A stretch of DNA of 64,000 bases, from NCBI RefSeq assembly GCF_932526225.1, contig NC_064045.1:3730498-3794497 (forward strand). Reading direction: 5' to 3'. Origin of the DNA: Nematostella vectensis (Eukaryota; Cnidaria; Anthozoa; Actiniaria; Edwardsiidae). Below are positions 12,701-25,124 of this stretch, piece after piece (within the stretch, counting starts at the first letter, position 1; the number at the start of each line of letters is the position of its first letter). The position numbers were made by a program, and so were the translations under genes. The notes beneath the pieces are model-generated. The model ran no database searches and was not told the DNA's origin. It was given only the letters and a program-made list of their open reading frames with translations.

Positions 12701-15179
12701 TTGAGTAGCGCGTGCATACAAAAGATCAAAGAAGCCGTTTCCTCGCTGTTTCCTTGGGTTGGGTGATCAATCTAGAGGGCTTTGATTCTCATCAGCGAAC
12801 GTTTGAGGGCTTTAGAGGCGAGATACGCGCGCTCTTCCGCTTTCACCTTGTTTTTTTTATAGAATGCTATTACTTCCGGTTTGCAAGTATGTACCGGAAT
12901 ACAGTTGTAAATTCTTTAATTTTAGAAGAAAAAATTATACGATTCATAGATGCGTATACTTTATTATAGTAACATCAATCGATAAAATAACTACCTTATA
13001 AATCGGCTTGTGTAGTTTTTCATGAGGGTAGTTTCAATAATTTTGAAATAATCGACTATGTTCCATAAAATAAAAACTCGTGAAATCTAAACCAAGAGCA
13101 CGTTAATAAAAATTACTTGAATCGAATAGTGGTGGCAATTTAATCGTTGGAAAGCAATTCACACCTTCGACAAAAGCTCCAATTTATAGCCCGCAAAAAT
13201 CAAGCGATTTCTTTTCCTGTTTTCTCGCTTATTGCTTACACCGTGAGCTAAATCTTGCGTAGCGCTAGAATGACGTATCACTTTCAGCGGAGCCGACAAG
13301 GCTCCGCGCTTCGACGATCCGCTTTGTGTATTCTTTGATCTACTCAGCAGTGTGCCGGTTCGCCTGTGTGTCGGAGGCCTTTCCAATATTTAGCTTAGCT
13401 TTGCTCGCACTACGCGAATAACAATCAAGAGTTTTCCGCGCGTCACATCACAAAGTTCGCCCGCGCTTTTTTTTAACCCTGCAGTGCCGAAGACTATTTC
13501 AACCGCGCACAACCTTACTCTCAAAACACTGTTTACCCTCCGCGTTAAAAAAAAAAAAACTCAAACGCCGACACTCATTGGAAATCCAAATGGGCGTAGA
13601 GAACATCGATAACACCATCGATTTTTCACATCAATTCTTAGCCTGCCACATGAAAGAACGCCGGTAATATGATCAGGCGACAGCAAAAATATTTGAATCT
13701 AGATCGCCCGTTACTCCGCGATATAATCGTCTTAAGTAGGGTTATTATTTTGTGGTTGGCGTTGTTCAGTCTAAAAATACGAACCGGTCCATAGATATCT
13801 CCGTTATTATGCCACTTCGCTCCCAAATTGCCGGTGTAAACATTAAAAACGAGACAAAAGCCGTGCCGAATAGCGAATAATTAACACAACTTTCCAAACC
13901 GATGACATTCCGACTTAATTCTACTATGGCCGTGCCGCTAAAAGAGCCGGCCGATTGCTTCGCTTCTCATCAATTTCCATTTGGCTTGAAAAACTACGGA
14001 GTAAAATCGAAATGTGTTGAAGTGTGAAATGTGGGCCGCCATTTTGCCAAATAATAATAATTAGCAATGTGATGGCGGCAATGCGACGGGTTTCGTCGCC
14101 GGTTTTCTCGTGCTCTGATCATCCCGGTGTGGATTTGTGATGTTACGACCGCCAGCGTCACGAAAGCTCAGACAACCTCTTTCTTCTAGCGAATCAAGTT
14201 GAAATCATTAAACCCATGGACGAGGTTCGGTTGATTACAAATTGCAAACAAATTTTCTAGCCGCTAAACAATCGGGCCCTCTCCGATGTCACGAATGATT
14301 GACAATCGTGCTCTCTTTGGACTTTCCGATTCTCGCCTTATCCTCCGTCGGTAACAAGCCACTTTATATCATTTGTGGTGCGCCCGAATTTCGCCGCGAA
14401 AAGGCCGACCAAAACCAGATTAAACTCGACCAAACTTGACCCGAGTATTTTAGGCAAACTTCATAGTTAAACGAACTAATGTAAACTGTAAGAATGCCGC
14501 TAAAATTCGCAAAAAACGGAGCGAAGTCGGAGAGAGTTAGAGTTCCCTTTCTCAAACAGCTGCACTTAATTAAACCCATCGTAAACACATGTAAAGTTGC
14601 TTTTTCGCACGTGCTTCTACCCGAGGCGAGCCGAGGTCGTCTCTGATTGGTGCGGTCTCTTGTACCTCTGTGACGTAGCCTCCCCTGGGATTGATCGGTC
14701 CACTACCGCCTCCAGCGGCACCTTTGAAGTTCTATGATGTCGGCACGGCACAAAAACACTCTCTACACAAATGCCAAAGAGCCGACCGTCATCTCACAAA
14801 TTTCTTCAACCCGCGAACTCTTGTATGATCTCAAAGCCCTTGTGAAACCGTGCGATTTTGTCGCAAAAAGAATGCAATTGCAGTGAAAGATGTTACGTGC
14901 GGGCGATTTTATGGAACTCATTGGAGCAATGAACTTTATGTGAAATTGTATGGTATTTGCTTTGGGCCTGTGTCGGTCCCCTTTGAAGTAACCAACCCAT
15001 TCTCCATCAAGACAGATTCACCGAAACACAACTGAAGCTCGGGTTCAGAACAGAGTTCTCTGTATGTCGCTCTGCTAGCAAGCCAATTTTAACAGATGAG
15101 CAATCCCTGATGGGGTCCAAAAAGTATACATTTGTGTTGTGAACTTCAGTGGAAACCCGGATTTTTCTCAACACGTGAG
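12701..15179 (+). promoter_or_regulatory. CpG-richer upstream region of Axin with TCF/LEF-type words
   Basis: GC and CpG content rise towards the Axin start. Words matching the TCF/LEF core CTTTGA(A/T) or its complement occur at 14721-14729 (CCTTTGAAG), 14831-14836 (TCAAAG) and 14980-14988 (CCTTTGAAG), with others near 12779 (GCTTTGATT) and 13331 (TTCTTTGATC). An inverted CCAAT box (GATTGG) lies near 14645. Axin-type genes are Wnt feedback targets in several animals, which makes the words plausible. They are short, and no functional evidence is visible here. Confidence 0.4.
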
Positions 15180-18100
15180 ATGAGCGAAGAGTTGTGTAGC
15201 ACTATGTTAAGACCTGCACCGACCGGCCAAGATTCAAGTGAGAGTGATTTCGCTTCGGTTTCTGAAGCGGGAATAGTCAAAGACGATGATCTGAAGTCTT
15301 CTGTGGCCCAGTTAACCCCTAGAAGGTTTACATCTCGAGATCTTCAAGAAAATAGAGATAGATTGTGTACGGACGAGGATAAACTAGCCCCTTTAGGATT
15401 CGAGCCCGAAGGTAGAGCCGTATCTTCACCGACTTACTGCGAGCGATGGGCTAACTCTTTTACGGATTTATTGAACGATTCAGACGGTAGTAATTTGTTT
15501 TATAAGTATTTACGGCGTGAAGGAGCTAGTATTTTGCTCGATTTCTCCCGCGAATGCGAAGCATATCGTCGAATGGTACCAACCTCGACTCAAATGCGTA
15601 CCACTGCGAAGACCTTGTTTCAGAAATTTGTTTACCCTCGCCAGTTTTGCGAACTTTTAGGGGTAAAAGACACAACTAGAACTCAGATTGCACATCATGT
15701 TAACGATCAACCAGCCGATCCAGCTCTGTTTGACGGAGCGTACGCCGAAGTTGTATCTTACATGAAAAAGTATCATTATGTAGGATTCGTAAACTCAAAT
15801 CTTTATAAGGACTTCACACAGGCTCACAGAGACACCGAAACTCTCACATTAGGGGAAAGAACTCCACAATATCCCGGTAGATACCACAGCGGATATCTAC
15901 CAACTTTACCCGAGGAGAAAGTGTTGGGATTTGGTGAAGAAATCGAGGAAGAACAATTTGAGTTGGATCAGTCGTGTAAGGATGCGATCAGATACCCTTA
16001 CATACGGTCAGCTCACGACGAGCAAGATGCACGGTAAGAAATCAAACGATTAATGTGCCTTCCTCAGTCTTGATTTCTGTACAAATCCACAGAAATCCCA
16101 AGCATTCCAGCTGGTAGTATTTATCCTCAGCTATCGATGTGGTTTTTCTGTGCATTTTTGCGATCTGGAGATAATTGTATTTCCTAGCCGATGTTAGAGT
16201 AATTTTCTAGAGTTGTTTTTGAATCTTAATCTTATGGTAGCTTCTGTTGTGTTGCCGGCCTGATATCTTTGCCGCTATTTTTACCGTAACTGTTTAGTAA
16301 CAACTTCAAACCCAGGCTTTGATTTACTATGATATTTACAGCGGAGACTCCGACGCACAGTCGGATAGAATGTGTGTCAACTGTGTTCGTTTTGAAATGC
16401 TAATCAGCCAGTGATATGCAATGCGCTACTAATTGTGTCTACTTTTTAATTTTCGCCAAGGTTTAAGATCTCCTTTGTCGGTAAATCCAGGATCCGATTA
16501 GCTCCTGGAAAACTCTCGGCCGGTCGCCTTGATGAAATTTCCGTATAAAGACTAGGTTTCTAAATCCCGAATGCATCGCGGTTTTATAATAGAGTCGTAT
16601 TCTCGTAAGGAGCTACAACAATTGACCCTTGTGGAAAATCATCTCCTTCAACTCTTGTCATGCTTAAGTAAAGATGTTGTGTTATTTAGGTTTAGTTTTT
16701 TCAGCCTAAGTGTCTTAGTGTATGGAAGCTACGTTTAAGTATGTTAAGATAACGATTTCCTGGTATGTGTTGAAGCGCAAGGGTGGTAAAAATTGTGCCG
16801 TCGAGGGCAGTGATTCCGCCGTATCTGCCGAAACGCTTAAGAGCAAAGCGGGCCGATTTAATACTCCGGAATGTACTAACAAACTCGCGCTTTTAATCGG
16901 TTTCGGCATTTTATATTAAGCCACTTCTTAATCCCCCCAAAAAATACTCCTTTTTGTTGTGGATATCCAACGGTTTGGCCACATACGTTGAGAACATTTC
17001 ACTGGCTTCCCGATTAGTGCTTCTCAGTGTTATCCGAGCCACCTAGATCACGTTAATTAGCTACGATCCTGCACATTTCGTGTCGATTCCCTCGCTGTTT
17101 TGGCACTATAATGGGTTCCAGCATTCGGCGCGCGACCGTTCCATCGTGCAGAGATTTCATAAACAAAAACTGCTTTAGATTCCGTAATGTTTAGATGATG
17201 TGGGCCGGGGAAACATCAAAAGGGAACCTCTCTAGCACGTAGAACAGATTTCCTGTCCAGCCCTTTATGTAATTAAAAAGTAAAAGCATTCATTCTGAAA
17301 TGGCTAAAACTACCCAATTATTTTTTCTTTGGGAAGTGAATTTATCTCAATTCTCGGTATAGTTATTTTATGTTGTTTTCAATTTCTTTATACACAATAC
17401 ACAGTTAACTACCTCAATCATCTCAATTGATAGCCTTCTTTAAATCAAAGCTTATCTATCTAAGGTAGTAGTCATACCTTTTTGAAAAATAATTTAGGCT
17501 TGTTGCTGGCTTGGTAAAAATAGTTGTTATGGTATTATTTGCTTTAATCTGTAGAGCAATTCTCTTGAACTGGATATTCACGAAACATAAGGGGGTCAAA
17601 TAGTTTTACATGGCACTTTATTTCTTAATTCAAGTGGCGCTGTAAACAATCACTAAATGTAATGGTGTCTGGTTCTTGTGGATTGGTTTCTTGTGGAGAG
17701 CTACTTATAATCTGGTTGTATGAAGGAGAGCGCGGGGATCCCAGCAGTAAGTCAATAGGCATTCCACTGGTAATATGGCTAAATCGCTCATTCACGCTGT
17801 GTTTTGTGGCAAACTGGGCTTTGTAAGCAATAAGTGTGGTCTTTCCTTCAACTGTGCTAAATCACAATAAAACTCAGCTTCTAAACATACCCTTGGATTG
17901 TTCTCTGATATATTTATTCCCCTTGTTAAATGATTTCTATTTCCTTTTCTTGGAAGCAAGTTTTTGGTAGTCATATGGAAAAATCATTTAGCATTTCAGA
18001 CATTGTAATCATGGTCAGGAGATCTAAGCTCATCAAAATACTACCAAAGCTCATCACTAGATTGCTATTATTAATAATTGTACTTCTTTTCAATTCAATA

Positions 18101-21100
18101 ATAGTTGTAACACTTTATGATTATTTTGGAGTTAATACAACATTATTATAGTTTGTAATTATGACAATATAGTTGTAAGTTCAAGACAACATTGATTAAT
18201 TAATAAACTCGTTTATTGCCTTGCGAATAAACTTTGGATTTTAGCCTAGAGGCAAGTTGTACTCTTCATATGCTTTTTCTTTTATTAACGTATCAAAATA
18301 AGAAGTCAAGATAGCTTAGTTTAAATTAGCTTGGTGTATGAGAATAATCTTGCTAATTCTGTTTCAGGGTTTATGTCCAACTGCAATTTCTGCATGCTTT
18401 TTGATTCCCATGCATTCCACTGAAGAATTTAGTAATTTCAGTTTAATAACCAACAAAGATTAGCCATATCATGGCTTTTTTTATTATAGTTATGCTTTTG
18501 TCCTATTCAAAATACAGGAAATTAAAAGTCTGCTTTGCAACTGTGACCCCGAGAAGGAAATTAATTTGAACAGTGCACAATATCTGTTAGAAAGATTCAC
18601 TTAGAAAATGAATAAACTCATGTTTTCTTATTTTTTTCTTTTAGAAAATTGCTCCACGCTCCAATGAAGGACATAATTTCACAGTATTATTACCCATCCG
18701 TGCCCCTAGCTTCTAGAACTGAGTCTGAAAACCAGAGTTTATCCAGTGATGCTCTGACGGACGATACCCTCTCTACGCTCTCGATGACAACAACTGAAGG
18801 GGGAATGACAGAGTAAGTTGACGTTATCTGCCATTTTGTGGTCTTAGTTCCTTATACAATTGATATCTTGACATTTTGAAACACTGTTTTATAACATAAG
18901 TTGTTTAGAAGTGCTAGGAAAACAGTGATTCTCAATTGGAGTGGGGTATATTGTTTAAATACCTATTATACTTTTAATCCACTTGAGTTTTCTATTGCTT
19001 TTTATTTATGGCATTATTTAATTAACTTCATTGTTGTTGAATAAATTATCAACATGGTCAAGCGATCATGAACTCTGAGGCCATATGATATTTCTTTCAT
19101 TAATCAAATGTTTTGTTTTTGTCTAGCACTAGTGATGGCCTCTCTATTCCAAGAAATTCTAGAAGAAGACGGGGAGCAGCTCACAAAAGCAGAAATGGAG
19201 GCCCATTGCCACACTTCCCATTTGTTCCGGTAGGTACAAACTTGCATTCAACACCATCTGAATTACAATAATTTATTAAACTTCTTAATTCATGGAAAAT
19301 AAGGAGTCAAGTGCAATAAGTCAAGAAATCTCAGAGAATGTTCTATTGTAAACACATAGGAAGTATGCAACCTTAAAATTGTCATCCACAAAGTAATTAA
19401 CTGTGCATTCCTTTCATTTCTTGGGATGTGAAAAGAGCAGAAACACTCATAAGAACCTTGACGATTCCATGCTTTCTTTCAAGACTCCCAGCTTATTGCA
19501 ATTAGCAATTTAATAAAGTCTGTATTAAGTGGAGCAAATTAAACAGATCCCTCAAGGGATTATGGGAGGGTCTTCTTTGGCTTTGAATAGCATGGTTATT
19601 GGAGGCACATGAAGTATTTATAGATTGAAGCTTGGTGATTATCAAGTCTATTGTGATTGTTATCAGTCCTTCTTATTAAAAACCTCTGTGCCCAGAAGCA
19701 AAATTTATCCGTAATTTTTTTGCTGCTGTGTGCTGATAACAACTTTATTAACATTTATTACTTCACTGTGACACTAAACTTGGGAAAAAGATACAGACAA
19801 TAGAAACAAAACAATTTGTTAAACTTTTGCTAAATGACAGTATTTTATATTATAAAAAATAAACTTACATTAACTTGTTTTTGAGCTCTCCACAGTATTA
19901 TATATTCTTTATTATAAATCAAATAGCCTTGAAATTTCTTTATAATTAAAATTGGTGAAAGACGATGCCAGTTTTTATAAATGCATGACCTTTATGACAA
20001 AAATATGAATTTTTGTTCTATATATATCAATTTGTTTTCCACATCCTCATTTTTGTGTTGTTGTTGTTTTTTTGCAGAGATCACATAGGATGCCAAAGGA
20101 AGCCAAAAATCCTCTACAGCCGGAGGAGTTTGCAAAGATCCTTATTTCTAAATTAGAAAAGGTGAAACTCGAGCGGGAGCTGATGGAGCGTGAAGCGAGC
20201 AACCTGTCAGGAATTTGTGAGGTGAGAACTTTACCGGTTTTATAGCATTATAAAAGTTATTTCCATTAGGAGCATAGCCAGGGACGTGTTAGCCTGCAAG
20301 CCGGCTCTCATTGTGGGTAATTCGGAAATGTGGGTTATTTGGAAATGTTTTATTTGCTATTTGTTGCCGGCTCTCATTTTTTTTTGCACCCTCGGCCCAA
20401 CGCACCTCGGCCTTCGCACGTGCACAGGGTTTCCAATATGCGAAAATGAAACATTTCCGAATAACCCACAATGAGTTCCGGCTAGCAGGCTAGGGACATG
20501 TAGACTGGAGCTAGTATTTTGTGCAGGCTAGAGGAGGATTTTCAAGCAGGGAGGAGGTACTGTATGTAATATATTTAATAAATATATATAGAATTAATGA
20601 AGAGATAAACAAATTTGTGGGGTTCTTGAATAGCTGTCAACTCACTTGCATTAGGTGGGTGTCACAAGATTTTGGACCTTATCACAAGCCTTATTTTTTT
20701 GAGAATGTTGTTGTTGTTGTTTTTTTTTTTTCAAATATTCACTGTATTTTACCCGATTTTACAAAAGTTCTGGCCCAGTCGTGTAGACAGCTATGCTATT
20801 GTATTTTTATGATGTGGATTACCCCACATGTGTGTTAATTAATGAGTTTCATGTTCCATTTGTTTCAGAGTGAATATGGCCAGTCTAAAAAGTCTATCCT
20901 TCCACATGTGTGTTAATTAACGAGTTTCATGTTCCATTTGTTTCAGAGTGAATATGGCCAGTCTAAAAAGTCTATCCTTCAAGAAGCTATCGAAAATAAG
21001 CAAAGACAGGGGAAAATTCCCCTTTGCACAATGGCGATGTCCGCCCTTCCTCCAATGCAAGATGATGCATCTTCTCTTAGTGCATCCAACCATGGCTCAT

Positions 21101-23171
21101 CCTCTTCTAAGAGCACCAATGCTCAGGTCACTGCCGGCTCAACTGTACGGGACAGCAGCAGCAGTGGTAGCACTCATCGGCGCAGTAGACACAGTCATCA
21201 CTCAACAAAGACCCCCAAACAAGAGCAAGAATGTGCCGACAAAGACTCTGATCTTGCCTCTGCTCAAGGAAAGGACCCGTCTCGTTCTAATGCAAAGCCA
21301 GCAAACACAGCCAGACCAGATGATTGCATACCGTTCTTGACATTGAACCACCAGAGAATCCTGCAGTGGATGGAAATGGGTGAAGAAGAACTCCGTCAGC
21401 AAAAAACACAAAAGGTTCGCCATCAGTCCCCCTCATCATCGTCATCACGTGGGAGCTCCAAGAGCCGTCAATCATCTTTGACGAAAAGCTCAGAACATTA
21501 CAGCAACCACAAACCAAGTCAACCTATTGCGCAGGACCCTTTAATGCCTCCACTACCACAGCCAGAGGCCACTACAGTCTTGGGCGAAGTTGCTCGTAGA
21601 CTAGTAGCTACCAAGGAAATGGATAAGAAGAGCAGACATCATCATCATAAGCATAGGTATGTATGGCTACATCTCAGTAGATTTATACAACAACTTAAAC
21701 AATGCTATGATGGGTTAATGGTCCATGCATTGTTAAAGGACAAATGCACGCATGGCGAGATTGTTGTTTTTTGTATATTGAAATATCACATTGTTTTAGA
21801 TAATATATTTATCTGTGAATCATTAAATCCTTGGCAAGATAATGGAGCCATAATATGGAGATTCCACCAGACAAAGTTCTCAAAATAAAAACCACATGAA
21901 TGACTATCAATAGAGGAAGGTTTCCACTCATTTTTTTAGTGTCTCATATTTGCATTCTGTCTGTTTTCCAGGTCCAAGACAAGTGTGGATGATATCAGTG
22001 ACAGTGTTTCCTCATGCCAAGAGAAAATAGGCTCATCCACTTGTAGTTGTTCCGCCACAGATTGTTCAAGTTGCGCACAGTCTATGCTATCCTATGACAT
22101 TAACCATCCAGCACCATCATATATTGCATCATCCACGTTATCTTCTATCCCGTCTTCTGCCTCTAATTACCCTAGTGACACAAAGAGCAAATCAGACTCT
22201 GGAATCAGTGGGACAACTCGGAAAAAGGAGAAACACAATGCTACTACAATCATTTATTGGTTATGGGGAGAGCCCATTGCATATAGGACATCATTGCCTG
22301 GCAAGCATATCACATTGGGACAATTCAAGACATTGATTATGCGCAAAGGCGAATTCAGGTATGTGTAATTCAAGTTGTAAGTTACCCCTTAAAAATACTC
22401 GATTTTGGCACTTGCAAGATTACCAAAGTTTCTATTTATTCTATTTTTGAAACTGGTTAAATTTGTAAAGATGTTAATGTTGGAGATCTGTTATTATAAC
22501 CCCAAAGACCTCTAAAATTGTCTAGTTTTCAACTTGAATCAACTTAAGTCTGATATTTCAAAACAATACTTTTTGGTCAGATAATACCAAAGATTGTAAG
22601 GCATCCTATCAAATAGATTATTAGTTTAGCATTTGTCTGAAATTTGTATTGTTTTTGTTGTGGTTAGCATTGTTTAGAGGACTGGTTTTCTGTAGTTTGA
22701 ATACATTGGAAGTGCCAAAAAATCCTGTTTTTCCTGTGTCATTCAAAACAAATTCTATGCAAAACACATGTCTGTCCCACAAAAATGTGTGGGCAGGTCT
22801 ATTGCTCCTTGTAAAAAGATGTTCCCTTTTTCCCTGCATATTTTTGCATAGGAGTTCTTTGCTTTTATATTATCTTTTATAACTATTTTATTTTTACAAT
22901 AACCAGAATCTTGATGCTTTTATCAGCCTAAGTTGACTTTCTTTGGTTATCAGTCATGTTTTATTATATAAAACCCTTGTTCTGTCAAAATATTGATTAA
23001 TGGTTTCAGTTATCTTATAGTATCTTGTGTTGTATTTACAGATATTTCTTCAAGACAAAGACAGAGGACAGAGAATGTGAGGTTGTTTATGAAGAAGTCA
23101 AAGAGGACAAAGTGATGCTTCCTACATTTGAAGGAAAAATTGTTGGCAAAGTAGAAAAAGTAGACTCATGA
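15180..23171 (+). CDS. axin: Axin, Wnt pathway scaffold (RGS and DIX domains)
   Basis: Axin scaffolds the beta-catenin destruction complex in the cytoplasm. Coding exons: 15180-16033, 18645-18812, 19127-19229, 20078-20221, 20947-21656, 21972-22358 and 23042-23171. All introns are GT..AG, and the CDS is 2496 nt (831 aa). I chose the ATG at 15180 because the frame upstream of it has only a TTG. Seen in order: a tankyrase-type motif RPAPTG (aa 11-16, matching RxxPxG); an Axin-class RGS domain (about 88-215, starting ERWANSF), which binds APC in relatives; a GSK3-binding helix (about 389-415, [15 protein letters not shown]); a Ser/His-rich linker; the PP2A-region motif [13 protein letters not shown] (560-572); and a C-terminal DIX domain (about 751-831, [11 protein letters not shown] to GKVEKVDS) for polymerisation with Dishevelled. 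The beta-catenin-binding helix after the GSK3 site is barely recognisable. The splice acceptor of exon 5 is duplicated (20824-20979). Length is close to vertebrate Axins. Confidence 0.96.
20290..20492. mobile_element. Foldback element in Axin intron 4
   Basis: Arms TAGCCTGCAAGCCGG then CTCATTGTGGGTAATTCGGA on the left, and the near-perfect reverse complement ending CCGGCTAGCAGGCTA on the right, leave a centre of about 90 bp. There is no protein coding. It lies 69 bp downstream of the exon 4 donor. Confidence 0.8.
20824..20979 (+). repeat. 78 bp tandem duplication covering the exon 5 acceptor of Axin
   Basis: Copy 1 (20824-20901) and copy 2 (20902-20979) differ at one base (AATGAG versus AACGAG). 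Each contains a pyrimidine tract, TTTGTTTCAG, and the first 33 bases of exon 5. Only the second acceptor opens into the long exon. From the first acceptor (exon start 20869) the frame reads 15 codons and hits TAA at 20914-20916. Confidence 0.95.
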
Positions 23172-25124
23172 TGAGAGATATTTGACTTGTTTTTTAATCA
23201 TCTTACATTTTATTACTGGACTATTTTAACACCAGAAGAGTTTTTGATATTATCAATGTTATTATTACCAAATTGGAGGCGTGGTCAACCTCCGCCAGAG
23301 AATTGGCTTGTACATAACAGATATAATATATTTGTATATGATGTATGTTAATGTTGTATAATTTTCAAGTTACAAAATTAAATATTTTGCATAAAATTTG
23401 GATAACCGCTATTCTTCCATTACTTATCACTTAACTTGCTAAGGTTTGAGGGAGTGAATGCTTTCAAAGAAAATACCATTCCTATTATTGGATGAACCCC
23501 TCCTTAAACCTGGGTGTAGGATCTTCAAACATAAGGTAGCTATCTTGAGTTTATGAGAAGACATTGAGGTTAACTCATTAGTAACTGAGATTGAAGGCTT
23601 TTCAACCAGGTTACCTCTCCCTTGACCTACCAAAAGGTAGTCGCCTCGGCTGCAAAGGAGACTAACCAAAAGGTTGACCCCAACCCATCTCTTAACCACT
23701 ATAACCAGTTTCTAAAATGTCAAGAGAAGGGTGGAGGGTGTTGTGTGGCTTTCCGCTCATTGATATCTCCTTTGCATAGTCCTCTAAGCCTTTTGTACCC
23801 AGCCCCCTGCCAACTCCTTTCCTCACCCTTCTGGCAATGGGCAGGATTTTGATGGCTCCATTAGGGTTAAAGTCTTTCACAAGAGGTTATGCTACCACCC
23901 CTACCTGCATAATATAGTGGAGTCGTAAATGACCCGAAACCACCCATCCTAGCCTCTTCCCCAGTCCCTACCTCTCTTTGTAGGCAGGAATTTGAGACCA
24001 ACAGTATAAGGATGGCTGCGCAGGAGAGACTAGGCCACTCTAGTCTGCTTGGACATATATCACCTTTTAATTTCCTGCAGCCCCAAGAGCGATCGCCATT
24101 TTTAACCCGAACGAGTAGAGCAGACACAGAGTCGGCTGGTGACTAGGCTGCAACCTTTTTTTTTTTTTGGGGGGGGGGGAGATTGGATCCCTATTAATTG
24201 TGATAAGAAATCCAATAACCAATGTTTTTTACCCCTGGATTTCAAAAGAAAAGGTACCATTTCTTAAAAACAATAGCGGAACTGTCCCTCTTTCTTGAAA
24301 CCCTGTCTTCGGCCTCCCTTTTGAAATTCAAAGACAGATGTTTTATTTGGAAAACGTTTGCATTATTGCTGTTCATTGTTTTGTAATCCATATAATAGTA
24401 ATGAAGAGAGAGGAGAAAAAAGATGTACTGGTTCAATTTAAGCGCCTTCGCCGAATAAACGCCACGCCTTGGCACATGAAAAATAAAATAGCGCCGCGGC
24501 GGTTATTCGAGCAATGACGGTAATCAGAGTAAAGCCTGGTGCAAACTGCGCCAGCACCAGCCAGCATTGCTGGCGAATTGTCGCTTGACTGACTATATGA
24601 CAAAGGAAATGATGGATTTTCTGACATTTCCTTTGTCTTGTGGTCAGTCGAGCAAAAATTCGCCAGCAATGCTGGCAGGTGCTGGCGCGGTTTGCACGGG
24701 TCTGTTGACCGTAAAGCCCTGTGCAAATTGTGCATTCTTCTCGACTGATCACAAGACAAAGGAATTGTCAGAAAGTCTACTTCCCATTATGACATTTCCT
24801 TTGTCATATAGTCAGTCAAGCAAAAATTCGCTGGAGTTGTTGGCGCAGTTTGCACGGGGCTTAAACCTATAAACTGTGAACCTGGGTGTCGTCAGAGGTT
24901 CTCGCATCCGCAAAACTGAGCGACCCCCTCGCCCCAAACAAGAGAAAAAATTTCCATGTTAACGTTTACGGCCACACGAATTGATGGAGTGAATCCACGA
25001 TTGATTAGGGGGGGGGGGGGAATAGGGGCAATTTGTTTACCGATTGGGTTTGCTGTGGCACTGCGCGCCAAAATTAAATTCGCGTGTGGGATCCTGGGTC
25101 GAGTGACGGACAAAATTTCTCAAA
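23172..25124. other. Axin-ASPSCR1 intergenic region
   Basis: The first 250 bases are Axin 3' UTR-like and AT-rich. From 23440 to 24130 the sequence is more GC-rich with stop-interrupted frames, and looks like decayed repetitive DNA that I could not assign. A T run followed by a G run lies near 24158-24180. Two foldback elements follow. The last 250 bases, including a G run at about 25009-25020, are the ASPSCR1 upstream region. Confidence 0.5.
24531..24864. mobile_element. Two related foldback elements in tandem
   Basis: Element 1 (24531-24700) starts AAAGCCTGGTGCAAACTGCG and ends CGCGGTTTGCACGGG. Element 2 (24711-24864) starts GTAAAGCCCTGTGCAAATTG and ends GCGCAGTTTGCACGGGGCTT. Both carry inner arms with CTGACTATATGACAAAGGAA or the variant CTGATCACAAGACAAAGGAA and its complement. 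Neither has coding capacity. Confidence 0.8.

Noticed and set aside
23439-24127. Possible retroelement coding remnant between Axin and ASPSCR1
   Set aside because: Only short, stop-broken frames; no reverse transcriptase or transposase motif could be recognised.
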